A stretch of DNA of 11,618 nucleotides from an uncultured beta proteobacterium (GCA_903920405.1 CAIXMC010000203.1:1-11618); one strand, 5' to 3'; shown: positions 1 to 8,047, counted from the stretch's first letter. Numbers and translations: made by a program. The notes: generated from the sequence alone by a model not told the origin.

Positions 1-2
1 CG

Positions 3-698
3 CTGGATGTAGTTTATGCAGACGACCATTTGCTGGTCATTAACAAACCCGCCGGACTGGTGGTGCATCCGGCACCAGGACACTGGAGCGGCACTTTGAT
101 GAATGCCTTGCTGGGGTTGGATGACCATGCTTTTGCCTTGCCTAGGGCGGGCATTGTGCATCGTCTTGACAAAGACACCAGCGGCTTGATGGTGGTGGCA
201 CGCCAACGCAGTGTGATGGATGCACTGGTGCAAGCGATGGCTGCCAGGGAAGTGAAACGCCAGTACGTAGCACTGGCTCATGGAGTATGGCACGGGCCAG
301 TGCAGCGTGTGATTGATGCCCCCATTGGCCGTGACCCAGTCCATCGTTTGCGTATGGCAGTGCTTGACGAAGCGCGCCATGCGGCCAAAGCGGCCAGAAC
401 TGACATTTTGCATTTGCAAAGCGGTGACAACGGTTGCATGGTGCAATGCACTTTGCATACAGGCAGAACGCATCAAATACGCGTTCATCTGGCCAGCATT
501 AAGCACCCGTTGGTGGGTGATACTCTGTACGGTGGGCATTTGACAGCAGGAATGCATCGACAGGCACTGCATGCGTATCGGTTGGCTTTTGTGCATCCTG
601 TGAGCCAACAAAGCATGGTGTTTCGGGCTGACTTGCCGTCAGATATGGCTGGTGCTTTGGATAATTGGAGGCTCAATTACAATGTTAATCAGATTTGA
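3..698 (+). CDS. rluD: 23S rRNA pseudouridine synthase RluD, 5'-truncated by the window edge
   Basis: RluD converts uridines in helix 69 of 23S rRNA (E. coli U1911, U1915 and U1917) to pseudouridine during late 50S assembly in the cytoplasm. The frame is open from base 3, so the true start and the N-terminal S4 RNA-binding domain lie upstream of the window. About 231 residues are visible, against about 326 in E. coli RluD. The catalytic signature HRLDKDTSGL is present, with the nucleophilic Asp encoded at 168-170. The family motif GRTHQIRVHL lies at about 462-491 and is followed by HPLVGDTLYGG. The segment VVHPAPGHWSGTLMNALL, PRAGIVHRLDKDT and the RQALHA motif near the C-terminus fit RluD better than RluC or RluA. 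The gene ends in TGA at 696-698. Many betaproteobacteria carry pgeF (yfiH) next; it is absent here. The TTG at 30 is an internal codon, not a start. Confidence 0.93.
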   Translation: MDVVYADDHLLVINKPAGLVVHPAPGHWSGTLMNALLGLDDHAFALPRAGIVHRLDKDTSGLMVVARQRSVMDALVQAMAAREVKRQYVALAHGVWHGPVQRVIDAPIGRDPVHRLRMAVLDEARHAAKAARTDILHLQSGDNGCMVQCTLHTGRTHQIRVHLASIKHPLVGDTLYGGHLTAGMHRQALHAYRLAFVHPVSQQSMVFRADLPSDMAGALDNWRLNYNVNQI

Positions 699-732
699 TG
701 GCGTCAGTCCCTACATATTTTTGAACTGTTTT

Positions 733-763
733 TTGCGCTACCATGCACAGGTTTCTGGCGCAA
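733..763 (+). repeat. Inverted repeat in the rluD-rluB gap
   Basis: TTGCGC (733-738) and GCGCAA (758-763) are perfect 6-base inverted arms. An alternative pairing adds CCA (741-743) with TGG (756-758), leaving a 12-base loop. A competing pair, ACCAT (740-744) with ATGGT (763-767), is also possible. The hairpin has no T tract of its own and sits just before the terminator-like hairpin at 781. It may be an RNA structure at the rluD 3' end or chance. Confidence 0.3.
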
Positions 764-780
764 TGGTTTGATTTTTACCC

Positions 781-803
781 AACACCACTGCGGTGTTTTT
801 TTT
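781..803 (+). terminator. Probable Rho-independent terminator after rluD
   Basis: AACACC (781-786) and GGTGTT (792-797) form a perfect 6-base stem around the 5-base loop ACTGC. The T run continues without a break through 803. The stem has three G-C pairs, so it is of moderate strength, but the shape is that of an intrinsic terminator. It lies 83 bases past the rluD stop and would separate rluD transcription from rluB. It also lies inside the open frame that may be a scpB relic, which argues against that frame being a working gene. Confidence 0.55.
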
Positions 804-949
804 GACCAGTCTCTGGATGATTTGGGATGGGTTCCGTTGCCTCAATGGCCTACGGTTGAGTCAGTGTCTGGCTTGTCTGATATTTCGGGTGTATTGCCCG
901 CAGATATTGGCGTGGTCACGCCAATGGTGGCAGTTGTGAGCACATCAAT

Positions 950-2086
950 ATGAAGAACAAAGAACACAACCCTATGCAAAAAATAAGTTTAGATGACGTG
1001 GTATCGGGTCGTTTTGACACCGAGGTTTTGCCTGTTGAGGCTGAGTTTAAAAGGGTGTTGGCCCCAGATTCGGACTCGCCCAAGTTACACAAGGTGTTAG
1101 CGCAGGCGGGAGTGGGTTCGAGGTTGAATGTGGAGCAGCTTATTGCACAAGGGCGTATCTCAGTCAATGATGAGCCTGCTCATATTGGCCAACGTATCCA
1201 GTTGGGTGACCACATCAAAGTCAACGGCAAACCCGTCAAAATCAGGATTGCACCTCTTGCCACGCGTGTGATTGCCTACCACAAGCCTGTGGGTGAGATC
1301 GTGACACATGATGATCCGCACAATCGCCCAACGGTTTTTCGCAAATTACCCAGGTTATCTCAAGGTAAGTGGCAGGCTGTAGGACGACTCGATTTGAATA
1401 CAGAGGGTTTGCTTTTGTTCAGTAATTCAGGTGAATTAACCAATCGTCTCACACACCCCCGTTTTGGTTTGGAGCGCGAGTATGCGGTGCGCGTACTGGG
1501 TGCTCTAAGTTCAGATGAAAAAAAGCGTTTACTGGAGGGTGTGAAGCTCCATGATGGCATGGCGCAGTTTGGTTCGATTGAAGAAGGGGGCGGCGAAGGC
1601 GCTAACTGCTGGTATAAAGTCACGATTGCCGAGGGGCGCAACCGCGAAGTTCGACGCATGTTTGAGTCCATCGGTCATGCTGTCAGTCGCCTCATTCGCA
1701 TTCGCTATGGTGCCATGGTTTTGCCTCGAGGGCTGAAGCGGGGGGACTGGATGGAGCTAGATGATCGTGATATTTCATTGTTGACGCAAGCCGCAGGCGC
1801 AGGCGCAGAGCGTTCACATCGGCCTTCTGCAAAGGTGACTGACAATCATGTAGATGGACGAAGGACGCGATTACCGGTTGCTGTACAGCGTGGGCGTGGT
1901 GATGCCGGTAGAAGTGAAAGCAAAGACAACAAGTTGGCACGTAAGCCAGCGCCCAAAGGCCAGCCTGACCCTCTCAAAACTTCGTTTGGGTACATTGGTG
2001 CTGACAGTTATGCACAACAAAGGCAAGAGACACAAAGCCGGCGTGGTGCTTCGGGGTATTCTGGTGCGCGCCGACCAAATCGTTAA
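950..2086 (+). CDS. rluB: 23S rRNA pseudouridine synthase RluB (RsuA family)
   Basis: RluB makes the pseudouridine near the peptidyl transferase centre of 23S rRNA (E. coli U2605). The 378-residue product has an N-terminal extension of about 44 residues and then an S4 RNA-binding domain (about 45-97, starting PKLHKVLAQAGVGSR). The RsuA-type catalytic domain runs about 104-275, with HKPVG (111-115), the catalytic Asp148 in VGRLDLNTEGLLL, and GRNREVRRMF (229-238). The tail (about 283-378) is rich in Arg, Lys, Gly and Ser and is probably disordered, except for a distinct patch, PDPLKTSFGYIGAD (339-352). The start at 950 is favoured because it overlaps the preceding open frame as ATGA and has GTGAG at 936-940. 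An ATG at 974 would remove eight residues and has no better ribosome site. The longer N- and C-terminal parts than in E. coli RluB are usual in betaproteobacteria. Confidence 0.93.
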   Translation: MKNKEHNPMQKISLDDVVSGRFDTEVLPVEAEFKRVLAPDSDSPKLHKVLAQAGVGSRLNVEQLIAQGRISVNDEPAHIGQRIQLGDHIKVNGKPVKIRIAPLATRVIAYHKPVGEIVTHDDPHNRPTVFRKLPRLSQGKWQAVGRLDLNTEGLLLFSNSGELTNRLTHPRFGLEREYAVRVLGALSSDEKKRLLEGVKLHDGMAQFGSIEEGGGEGANCWYKVTIAEGRNREVRRMFESIGHAVSRLIRIRYGAMVLPRGLKRGDWMELDDRDISLLTQAAGAGAERSHRPSAKVTDNHVDGRRTRLPVAVQRGRGDAGRSESKDNKLARKPAPKGQPDPLKTSFGYIGADSYAQQRQETQSRRGASGYSGARRPNR

Positions 2087-2090
2087 TGTT

Positions 2091-2108
2091 TTAACCCGTC
2101 ACGGTTAA
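2091..2108 (+). repeat. Small hairpin after rluB
   Basis: TTAACC (2091-2096) and GGTTAA (2103-2108) form a perfect 6-base inverted repeat starting five bases after the rluB stop. A T run exists only at 2122-2128, 13 bases past the stem, so this is not a canonical intrinsic terminator. It may stabilise the rluB 3' end or weakly attenuate read-through into ndk. Confidence 0.3.
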
Positions 2109-2150
2109 GATCAAAGACTTGTTTTTTTATTAACTTCTGGAAAATTTGTA

Positions 2151-2564
2151 ATGATCGAACGTACCTTATCCATTATCAAACCTGATGCCGTGGCCAAGAA
2201 TGTCATTGGTCAGATTTATACCCGTTTTGAAGCGGCTGGCTTGAGAATTGTGGCCGCAAAAATGGCCCGTTTGTCTGTATCGGAAGCACAATCTTTTTAC
2301 GCTGTGCATCGAGATCGTCCGTTCTTCAAGGATGTGGTGGACTTTATGACCTCCGGTCCCATCATGATTCAGGTGCTGGAAGGTGAAAATGCCATTTTGA
2401 GAAACCGTGAGTTAATGGGATCAACAGATCCCCAAAAAGCCGCTCAGGGAACCATCCGTGCTGATTTTGCACAAACTATTGATGCTAACGCTGTTCATGG
2501 TTCGGATGCGCCTGAAACTGCTGCTGTGGAAATAGCATTTTTCTTTCCCGGCATGGTCATTTAG
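2151..2564 (+). CDS. ndk: Nucleoside diphosphate kinase
   Basis: Ndk transfers the terminal phosphate of ATP to nucleoside and deoxynucleoside diphosphates through a phospho-histidine intermediate, balancing cytoplasmic NTP and dNTP pools. The 137-residue product is the usual family length (about 140). It starts with the typical [12 protein letters not shown], where the Lys of IKPD contacts phosphate. It contains [25 protein letters not shown] core sequence (about 50-70) and the active-site motif NAVHGSD with the nucleophile His116. The start codon is ATG 2151. The upstream CTGGA (2136-2140) is only a weak ribosome site. The gap to rluB is 64 bases and the gap to rlmN is 29 bases, so ndk and rlmN are probably co-transcribed. 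This is the standard neighbourhood of ndk in Burkholderiales. Confidence 0.97.
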   Translation: MIERTLSIIKPDAVAKNVIGQIYTRFEAAGLRIVAAKMARLSVSEAQSFYAVHRDRPFFKDVVDFMTSGPIMIQVLEGENAILRNRELMGSTDPQKAAQGTIRADFAQTIDANAVHGSDAPETAAVEIAFFFPGMVI

Positions 2565-2593
2565 TAACGCTAACTTTCACGTTAATTTGTGCC

Positions 2594-3709
2594 ATGACGG
2601 TCAATTTGCTCGACTTTGATCTTGAAAATTTAGCAGCGTATTGTCAAACGTTGGGTGAAAAACGATTTCGTGCCACACAACTATTTCGCTGGATTCATCA
2701 AGCGGGTGCATGTGATTTTGACGGCATGACCGATCTGGCCAAGTCTTTTCGTGACAAACTCAAAACTCAGGCATGTATCTGTCCGCCGAACGTTATTTCA
2801 CGGAAAAGTTCTGCAGACGGCACCATCAAGTGGCTGTTTGATGTGGGCAACGGGGATGCCATTGAGACTGTCTTTATTGCAGATGCTGATCGTGGCACCT
2901 TGTGTGTGTCATCGCAGGCGGGGTGTCCCATGGGGTGCTTGTTTTGCGCCACCGGCCATCAGGGATTCAGTCGCAATCTAAAAACAAGCGAAATCGTGGC
3001 ACAGCTTTGGTGTGCCGAGCATGACTTGCGTCAGCACAATCACACCCGTGAGCGTGTGATTACCAACGTGGTCATGATGGGAATGGGCGAGCCACTGCAG
3101 AACTACCGTGAATTGCTGCCTGCGCTGCGGGTCATGCTCGATGACCACGCTTACGGTTTGTCGCGCCGCCGTGTCACGGTCTCAACGTCAGGCGTGGTGC
3201 CCAAGATGGATGCTCTGGGTCGTGATTGTCCGGTAGCACTGGCGGTATCCCTGCATGCGCCCAACGACACACTGCGCAGCCATTTGATGCCGCTGAACCT
3301 CAAATACCCCTTGGAGGATGTGTTGAGTGCCTGTTTACGATACCTGGAACATGCGCCAAGAGACTTTGTCACCTTTGAATACTGCATGCTCGATGGTGTC
3401 AATGACCAAGACAAAGATGCCCACGAACTTGTGGCGTTGATTCGGGCGCAAGGCCATCCTGGTGTCTGGTGCAAATTTAATTTGATTCCCTTTAATTCGT
3501 TTGCTGCATCCGATTTTCGCGGTTCGAGTGTCGATCGCATCAAAGCCTTTGCCAGCATACTGAGTGATGCTGGCTTAATCACCACCATTCGCAAAACACG
3601 CGGTGACGACATTGATGCTGCTTGTGGTCAGTTGGCCGGCGATGTTCAGGATAGAACACGGGTCAAGTTGCGCATGGCCCGTCGACAGGTGTTGGATCAG
3701 GAGACATAA
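2594..3709 (+). CDS. rlmN: Dual-specificity 23S rRNA / tRNA adenine-C2 methyltransferase RlmN
   Basis: RlmN is a radical-SAM enzyme that methylates C2 of A2503 in 23S rRNA and of A37 in a set of tRNAs. The 371-residue product shows the whole catalytic set. Cys104 in GTLCVSS and Cys344 in [12 protein letters not shown] correspond to the methyl-carrying and resolving cysteines (E. coli C118 and C355). Cys111, Cys115 and Cys118 in GCPMGCLFC ligate the 4Fe-4S cluster. GMGEPLQNY (163-171) is the SAM-contact motif. The N-terminal accessory domain (about 1-95) contains [15 protein letters not shown]. The start at ATG 2594 gives the typical [10 protein letters not shown] opening, although no clear Shine-Dalgarno precedes it. 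The stop overlaps the next start as TAATG. I see no missing residue or frame damage. Confidence 0.97.
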   Translation: MTVNLLDFDLENLAAYCQTLGEKRFRATQLFRWIHQAGACDFDGMTDLAKSFRDKLKTQACICPPNVISRKSSADGTIKWLFDVGNGDAIETVFIADADRGTLCVSSQAGCPMGCLFCATGHQGFSRNLKTSEIVAQLWCAEHDLRQHNHTRERVITNVVMMGMGEPLQNYRELLPALRVMLDDHAYGLSRRRVTVSTSGVVPKMDALGRDCPVALAVSLHAPNDTLRSHLMPLNLKYPLEDVLSACLRYLEHAPRDFVTFEYCMLDGVNDQDKDAHELVALIRAQGHPGVWCKFNLIPFNSFAASDFRGSSVDRIKAFASILSDAGLITTIRKTRGDDIDAACGQLAGDVQDRTRVKLRMARRQVLDQET

Positions 3710-4542
3710 TGGTCAATACCAAAAATGGCATAATTTTTTGTCGTAGCCTGATGCTGTGGATGATGGTGTTGCTGGCCATTTTAGGTATCGTAGGCTGTGC
3801 TGGTTCGATGCCGGCGAATGAGATGAACGATCAGGGGGGTGACCTCAAGACCGACTCGGACGAGAGCGTGGTGAGAAAGCGTGCGCGCATCCGGCTTGAA
3901 CTGGCAGTGGCCTACTTTCAGCAAGGCAAAACCACCATTGCACTTGATGAACTCAAGCAGGCGTTGGCAGTTGATCCCAATTTTTCGGATGCCCACAATT
4001 TGCGGGGACTGATTTTCATGCGACTCAATGATTATTCAGTCGCAAAAGAGAGCTTTCACAAGGCACTTGAGCTGCGACCTGGTGATGCCAACGTTTTGCA
4101 CAATCTGGGTTGGCTGGCGTGTCAGCAGGCTTTATACGCGCAATCCTTCAAATTCTTTTCCCAGGCTTTAGCTGACACTCACTATACCGATCGAGCCAAG
4201 ACCTGGATGACACAGGGACTGTGTCAAGTCCGTGCTGGCGCTCTCAAAGCTGCAGAGGCTAGTTTATTAAAGGCTTATGAGTACGATGCCGCTAATCCTG
4301 TGACGGGCTATAACTTGGCACGCGTGTTGTTTTTGAAGAAAGATAATGTACGCGCCCAGTTTTATATCCGGCGTTTGAACAACAGTGAGTGGGCCAATGC
4401 TGAGTCTTTGTGGCTGGGTATCAAAATTGAACGGCGCATGGACAACACAGAGGCCATGTTGCAGTTGGCCGCACAATTGGAAAAAAGGTTTTCACAATCG
4501 CCCCAGACTGCCGCTTACCGGCGTGGAGCGTGGAATGAGTGA
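3709..4542 (+). CDS. pilW: Type IV pilus biogenesis / stability lipoprotein PilF (PilW), TPR protein
   Basis: PilF in Pseudomonas, called PilW in Neisseria and many betaproteobacteria, is an outer-membrane lipoprotein pilotin that helps assemble the PilQ secretin. The 277-residue product has a hydrophobic signal segment (about 12-29) ending in the lipobox GIVGC, so Cys30 is the predicted lipidated residue. A polar linker (31-57) leads to TPR repeats at about 59-92, 93-126, 127-160 and 164-197, with degenerate helices to the end. Typical TPR positions are visible, for example AVAYFQQGKTTIALDELKQAL and GDANVLHNLGWLACQQ. ATG 3709 overlaps the rlmN stop and is preceded by AGGAGA (3699-3704), a strong ribosome site. 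The position between rlmN and rodZ is the usual one for this gene. No other pilus gene is in the window, so a pilus role rests on family and context. Confidence 0.87.
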   Translation: MVNTKNGIIFCRSLMLWMMVLLAILGIVGCAGSMPANEMNDQGGDLKTDSDESVVRKRARIRLELAVAYFQQGKTTIALDELKQALAVDPNFSDAHNLRGLIFMRLNDYSVAKESFHKALELRPGDANVLHNLGWLACQQALYAQSFKFFSQALADTHYTDRAKTWMTQGLCQVRAGALKAAEASLLKAYEYDAANPVTGYNLARVLFLKKDNVRAQFYIRRLNNSEWANAESLWLGIKIERRMDNTEAMLQLAAQLEKRFSQSPQTAAYRRGAWNE

Positions 4543-5428
4543 TTCATCCGGACAGATGGGCAACGATCCATCGCGGATACACATGGCCGATCCTGTGGTG
4601 AGCGTGGGTACACAGCTTCGTGATGCACGCGAGCGCCAGGGATTTCATATTGCAGATATGGCGAGCTTGTTGAAGGTTTCTCAAGCCAGGATCAAGGCAC
4701 TCGAAGAGGGGCATTTTGAACAGTTGCCCGATATGGTGTTCGCGCGTGCGCTGGCTTACAGCATGTGCAGGGTTTTGAAAATGGATGCAACGGCCATTCT
4801 GTCTCACTTGCCGCAACAAGAAACACATCACATCAACATCGATCCTGTCCAACTGAATACGCCATTTCGTTACGACAGTCCCACCCTGCTTCGTCATTTG
4901 AAAGTCTATTTAATGCAACCCTTGGGGGTAGGTGTGTTGCTACTTATGCTGGGTATCGCTGTCGTGCTTTGGATTCCCACGCCACCCCGTATTGTTTCTA
5001 CAAAGGCCATGGAATATGGCACTGCAAAACAAGTGGGAGATGCTGATGCTGACGCAGATGCCCCTTCCGTGCCGTTGGCAGATTCCACTGTTTTGACAAC
5101 TCCCTCCAAGACATCCGAAGATCTGGCACAACCATCTTCCACGCCTGTTGTCGCGCCTGATGAGGTAGGTTCTGCCTCGTCTGATGCTGCTACGTCTGTG
5201 TTGTTGCTTGAGGCCACAGATGATTCATGGGTTTCAGTCACAGATGCTACAGGCAGCTCATTGTTGCGCCGAATGCTCCATGCGGGTGAGACCGTTCCAG
5301 TGTCGGGGGTATTGCCTTTGTCCGTGGTATTGGGCAAGGCAGATGTTGTGGTGGTGACGGTTCGCGGCAAGAGGCTGGATGTTCCAGCACGGACCCATAA
5401 AAATGTGGCTCGATTTGAGGTGAATTGA
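4535..5428 (+). CDS. rodZ: Cytoskeletal / cell-shape protein RodZ (HTH and DUF4115 domains)
   Basis: RodZ spans the inner membrane and links MreB filaments to the peptidoglycan elongation machinery. The 297-residue product has a cytoplasmic helix-turn-helix domain (about 22-92) with [20 protein letters not shown] and [13 protein letters not shown] single membrane segment runs about 128-148. An acidic, Ala/Ser/Thr-rich periplasmic linker follows (about 160-220) with an Asp-Ala repeat (169-176). The C-terminal DUF4115 domain (about 222-297) starts [18 protein letters not shown]. The frame is open further upstream, but ATG 4535 is chosen because TGGAG (4524-4528) lies six bases before it and the domain starts where expected. 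The gene overlaps the pilF/pilW stop by eight bases (ATGAGTGA), and its own stop overlaps ispG as TGATG, so translation of the three genes is probably coupled. Confidence 0.9.
   Translation: MSDSSGQMGNDPSRIHMADPVVSVGTQLRDARERQGFHIADMASLLKVSQARIKALEEGHFEQLPDMVFARALAYSMCRVLKMDATAILSHLPQQETHHINIDPVQLNTPFRYDSPTLLRHLKVYLMQPLGVGVLLLMLGIAVVLWIPTPPRIVSTKAMEYGTAKQVGDADADADAPSVPLADSTVLTTPSKTSEDLAQPSSTPVVAPDEVGSASSDAATSVLLLEATDDSWVSVTDATGSSLLRRMLHAGETVPVSGVLPLSVVLGKADVVVVTVRGKRLDVPARTHKNVARFEVN
5039..5062 (+). repeat. Asp-Ala codon repeat inside rodZ
   Basis: Four tandem two-codon units encode Asp-Ala four times (residues 169-176 of RodZ). Two units are identical GATGCT, and the others differ at synonymous third positions (GACGCA, GATGCC). 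It lies in the periplasmic linker after the membrane segment. Such a unit can change length by slippage, but the synonymous differences suggest it is not a recent expansion. Confidence 0.5.
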
Positions 5429-6705
5429 TGAAGGTCAATCATGCAACGCAGACTGTAGGTGCATCCCGCCAGTCAAGGCAAACCATCATCGTGTGGGCAG
5501 GGCATTCAGTGACGATGGGCGGGTCTGCCCCTGTTCGCATTCAGTCCATGACCAACACCGACACTACCGATGTGATGGCAACGGCGATGCAGGTCAGGGA
5601 GCTGGCCATCGCTGGCTCGGAACTGGTGCGAATCACGGTCAATACGCCTTTGGCTGCGCAGGCGGTGGCGCCTATTCGTGAGCAACTGGACCGTTGGGGC
5701 GTGACGGTTCCCTTGATTGGGGATTTCCATTACAACGGACACACATTATTAACGGACTTTCCTGAGTGTGCCCAGGCCTTGTCCAAATACCGCATCAACC
5801 CTGGCAATGTGGGCAAAGGGGATAAGCATGATCGACAATTTGGGTTGATGATTGAAACTGCGCTGCGTTGGAACAAACCGGTGCGCATTGGCGTGAATTG
5901 GGGCAGTCTTGATCAGGAATTACTCTCTCACCTGATGGATCAAAACTGTCGTCGAACACAACCCTGGCCTGTCAAACAGGTGATGCTGGAGGCCGTGATG
6001 ACATCGGCTCTTGACTCAGCACATCAAGCCTGCACCATGGGGATGCATCCGGACAACATCATTTTGTCGTGCAAACTCAGCGGTGTGCAAAATTTGATTG
6101 CGGTGTATCGTGAATTGGCCAAGCGATCCGATCATGTTTTGCATTTGGGTCTGACCGAAGCCGGCATGGGTATTCAGGGCACGGTCGCATCGACTGCTGC
6201 TTTGTCGATTTTGTTGCAAGAGGGCATTGGTGACACCATTCGTGTTTCACTGACACCTCAACCGGGTGAATCCCGCACGCAAGAGGTTGTGGTTGCTTCC
6301 GAGATTTTGCAGGCGCTTGGGCTTCGCACTTTTATGCCCAAGGTGACAGCCTGCCCCGGGTGCGGACGTACCACCAGCGCCACGTTTCAGGAATTGACAC
6401 TTCACATTCAAGACTTCTTGCGTCACCAGATGCCTGTGTGGCGCAGCCAGTACCCGGGGGTTGAAACTTTGAAAGTCGCCGTGATGGGCTGCATTGTGAA
6501 TGGCCCGGGCGAGAGTCGTCACGCAGACATTGGCATCAGTTTGCCTGGCACGGGTGAAACACCCGCAGCACCGGTATTTATTGACGGTGAAAAACGCATG
6601 ACCCTGCGCGGGGATGCCATTGCCAGTGAATTTCAAACCATTGTGCAAGACTATGTTGAAAAGCGATTTGGTGCAGCAACGCACCGTGATACAGAGGTGA
6701 AGTGA
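5428..6705 (+). CDS. ispG: 4-hydroxy-3-methylbut-2-en-1-yl diphosphate synthase IspG (GcpE)
   Basis: IspG carries out the next-to-last step of the MEP isoprenoid pathway, reducing MEcPP to HMBPP with a 4Fe-4S cluster in the cytoplasm. The 425-residue product has the TIM-barrel opening [15 protein letters not shown] (35-49), then LIGDFHYN (96-103) and [13 protein letters not shown] (123-135). The cluster ligands are Cys309 and Cys312 in ACPGCGRTT, Cys355 in [11 protein letters not shown], and Glu362. The spacing between Cys312 and Cys355 is 43 residues, against 32 in E. coli, and the protein is about 50 residues longer. The long form is usual in betaproteobacteria. ATG 5428 is chosen over TTG 5425 because it forms a TGATG overlap with the rodZ stop and has GAGGTG at 5416-5421. 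The stop overlaps hisS in the same way. Confidence 0.96.
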   Translation: MKVNHATQTVGASRQSRQTIIVWAGHSVTMGGSAPVRIQSMTNTDTTDVMATAMQVRELAIAGSELVRITVNTPLAAQAVAPIREQLDRWGVTVPLIGDFHYNGHTLLTDFPECAQALSKYRINPGNVGKGDKHDRQFGLMIETALRWNKPVRIGVNWGSLDQELLSHLMDQNCRRTQPWPVKQVMLEAVMTSALDSAHQACTMGMHPDNIILSCKLSGVQNLIAVYRELAKRSDHVLHLGLTEAGMGIQGTVASTAALSILLQEGIGDTIRVSLTPQPGESRTQEVVVASEILQALGLRTFMPKVTACPGCGRTTSATFQELTLHIQDFLRHQMPVWRSQYPGVETLKVAVMGCIVNGPGESRHADIGISLPGTGETPAAPVFIDGEKRMTLRGDAIASEFQTIVQDYVEKRFGAATHRDTEVK

Positions 6706-8018
6706 TGACTCAGGCAAGCCGTGTAGAGCGTGTGTTGGCGGTCAAAGGCATGAACGATGTCTTGCCGCCAGAGTCAGCCCTGGTCGAGTGGTTGGAGTCT
6801 TGTGCATGCGCCTTGTTTGCACGTTACGCCTACCGCAATATTCGCACCCCCATTGTGGAGCGTACCCCTTTGTTCGTTCGCGGCTTGGGTGAAGTGACGG
6901 ATATTGTTGAAAAAGAAATGTACAGTTTTGAAGATCGCCTTAATGGTGATCCTTTGACACTGCGCCCCGAGGCCACCGCGGGGGTCGTTCGTGCAGCACT
7001 AGAGCACAACTTGCTGTATGACGGTGGAAAACGTTTGTATTACATGGGGCCTATGTTTCGCCATGAGCGTCCCCAAAAAGGGCGATACCGGCAATTTGAC
7101 CAAATGGGTGTGGAGGCACTTGGGTTTGATGGCGCTGAAATAGATGCTGAATTGATTTTGATGGCATCACACCTGTGGCAAGACATTGGCCTCGCTGATG
7201 TTCGTCTTGAACTCAACAGCCTGGGGCAGCCCGAGGAGCGTCTGGTGCATCGCCAAGCCTTGATTGCCTGGTTTGAACAGCACAGTCACATCCTTGATGA
7301 AGATGCACGAAGACGTCTCTACACCAACCCCTTGCGCATTCTTGACAGCAAAAACCCCAACCTGCAAACCATGATTGAAGCTGCTCCACGGCTCATTGAT
7401 TTTTTGGGGCAGGCATCAATGGCGCATCTTGAAAGCCTGAAAGCCATTTTGGATGCCAACAACGTCGCCTACACCCTGAATCCTCGCCTGGTGCGGGGCA
7501 TGGATTACTACAACCTGACCGTTTTTGAGTTTGTAACCGACCGTTTGGGCGCACAAGGAACGGTGTGTGCAGGGGGTCGCTACGATGGTTTATTTTTGCA
7601 ACTCGGTGGAAAACCAACGCCGGCGGTAGGCTGGGCTTTGGGCGTGGATCGGGTTCTGGAATTACTGAAAACCCACGCTGCGCCAACCTTGAAGACAGCA
7701 CTTGATGCTTACGCCATCGTGGGCGATATGGCCTCATTGCCCAGGGTGATGTCAGTGCTGCAAACTTTGCGTGGGCTGGGTGTTCGTGTGCAAATGCACA
7801 GCAGCCAGGGGCAGGTACTCTCTGGCATCAAAAGCCAATTCAAGCGCGCCGATGCCAGTGGTGCTCACTATGCGCTGATTTTTGGCACAGATGAACTGGC
7901 TGCCAACCAAGTGACGATCAAGCCTTTGCGTGAGGCTTATGCCACTCAAATCACTCGTTCCCTGGACGATGTGGCCAACTGGGCGGCTACCCTACAATCC
8001 GATGCTTCCCCAGATTGA
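6705..8018 (+). CDS. hisS: Histidyl-tRNA synthetase
   Basis: HisS attaches histidine to tRNA-His in the cytoplasm. The 437-residue product has the class II synthetase core. It opens with [10 protein letters not shown] (12-21), and motif 1 follows around [26 protein letters not shown] is at 85-96 and motif 2, [14 protein letters not shown], is at 118-131. The histidine-specific motifs are [14 protein letters not shown] (262-275) and GGRYDGL (290-296). Motif 3 is [15 protein letters not shown] (307-321). The anticodon-binding domain spans about 330-437. Length fits the bacterial family (about 420-440). ATG 6705 overlaps the ispG stop as TGATG and has GAGGTGA at 6694-6700; GTG 6702 is the less likely alternative. 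All key motifs are intact, so this is the true synthetase and not the HisZ paralogue. Confidence 0.97.
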   Translation: MTQASRVERVLAVKGMNDVLPPESALVEWLESCACALFARYAYRNIRTPIVERTPLFVRGLGEVTDIVEKEMYSFEDRLNGDPLTLRPEATAGVVRAALEHNLLYDGGKRLYYMGPMFRHERPQKGRYRQFDQMGVEALGFDGAEIDAELILMASHLWQDIGLADVRLELNSLGQPEERLVHRQALIAWFEQHSHILDEDARRRLYTNPLRILDSKNPNLQTMIEAAPRLIDFLGQASMAHLESLKAILDANNVAYTLNPRLVRGMDYYNLTVFEFVTDRLGAQGTVCAGGRYDGLFLQLGGKPTPAVGWALGVDRVLELLKTHAAPTLKTALDAYAIVGDMASLPRVMSVLQTLRGLGVRVQMHSSQGQVLSGIKSQFKRADASGAHYALIFGTDELAANQVTIKPLREAYATQITRSLDDVANWAATLQSDASPD

Positions 8019-8047
8019 CTTGGTTTTTGGTCAAATCAATCCTTAAT

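Larger units (their letters stand above)
699..953 (+). pseudogene. Possible relic of the scpB 3' end between rluD and rluB
   Basis: The frame directly after the rluD stop (the same frame) has no further stop until TGA at 951-953, which overlaps the rluB start as ATGA. Near its end it reads LDDLGWVPLPQWPTVES (about 816-866). From memory, ScpB proteins end with a segment like QFLDDLGLxSLDQLPxL after an ATT motif. The pattern LDDLG...L.Q.P and the preceding DQS (for RQF) match that. scpB usually lies directly upstream of rluB in Burkholderiales, which fits the ATGA junction. Against this, there are only about 84 codons against roughly 200 or more for ScpB. The upstream part is unconvincing, and a terminator-like hairpin interrupts it. 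No start with a good ribosome site is visible; TTG at 768 is poor. Reading: decayed or deleted scpB, or a chance open frame. Confidence 0.33.

Noticed and set aside
2119..2150. Promoter directly before ndk
   Set aside because: TTGTTT could be a -35, but the properly spaced hexamer does not resemble a -10 and the start codon would be too close.
2565..2584. TAACG / CGTTA arms between ndk and rlmN, as terminator
   Set aside because: The stem is short and AT-rich with a 10-base loop and no T tract, and the 29-base gap suggests read-through.
3151..3612. 153-codon open frame on the - strand inside rlmN
   Set aside because: It is a shadow of rlmN, which carries every catalytic residue on the + strand. 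The antisense translation shows no recognisable domain.
4385..4534. Upstream extension of the rodZ frame into pilF/pilW
   Set aside because: The added residues are an out-of-frame reading of the pilF/pilW 3' end, and ATG 4535 has a good Shine-Dalgarno at the right distance.
4906..5442. 178-codon open frame on the - strand across rodZ
   Set aside because: It is rich in Ser and Thr because it mirrors the low-complexity RodZ linker. RodZ domains and membrane segment are clear on the + strand.
6247..6717. 156-codon open frame on the - strand across the ispG end
   Set aside because: It is antisense to the cluster-ligand region of ispG and has no domain signal or ribosome site.
8015..8034. Inverted repeat TTGAC / GTCAA at the hisS stop, as terminator
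   Set aside because: The stem is five pairs with a 10-base loop and no T tract after it.
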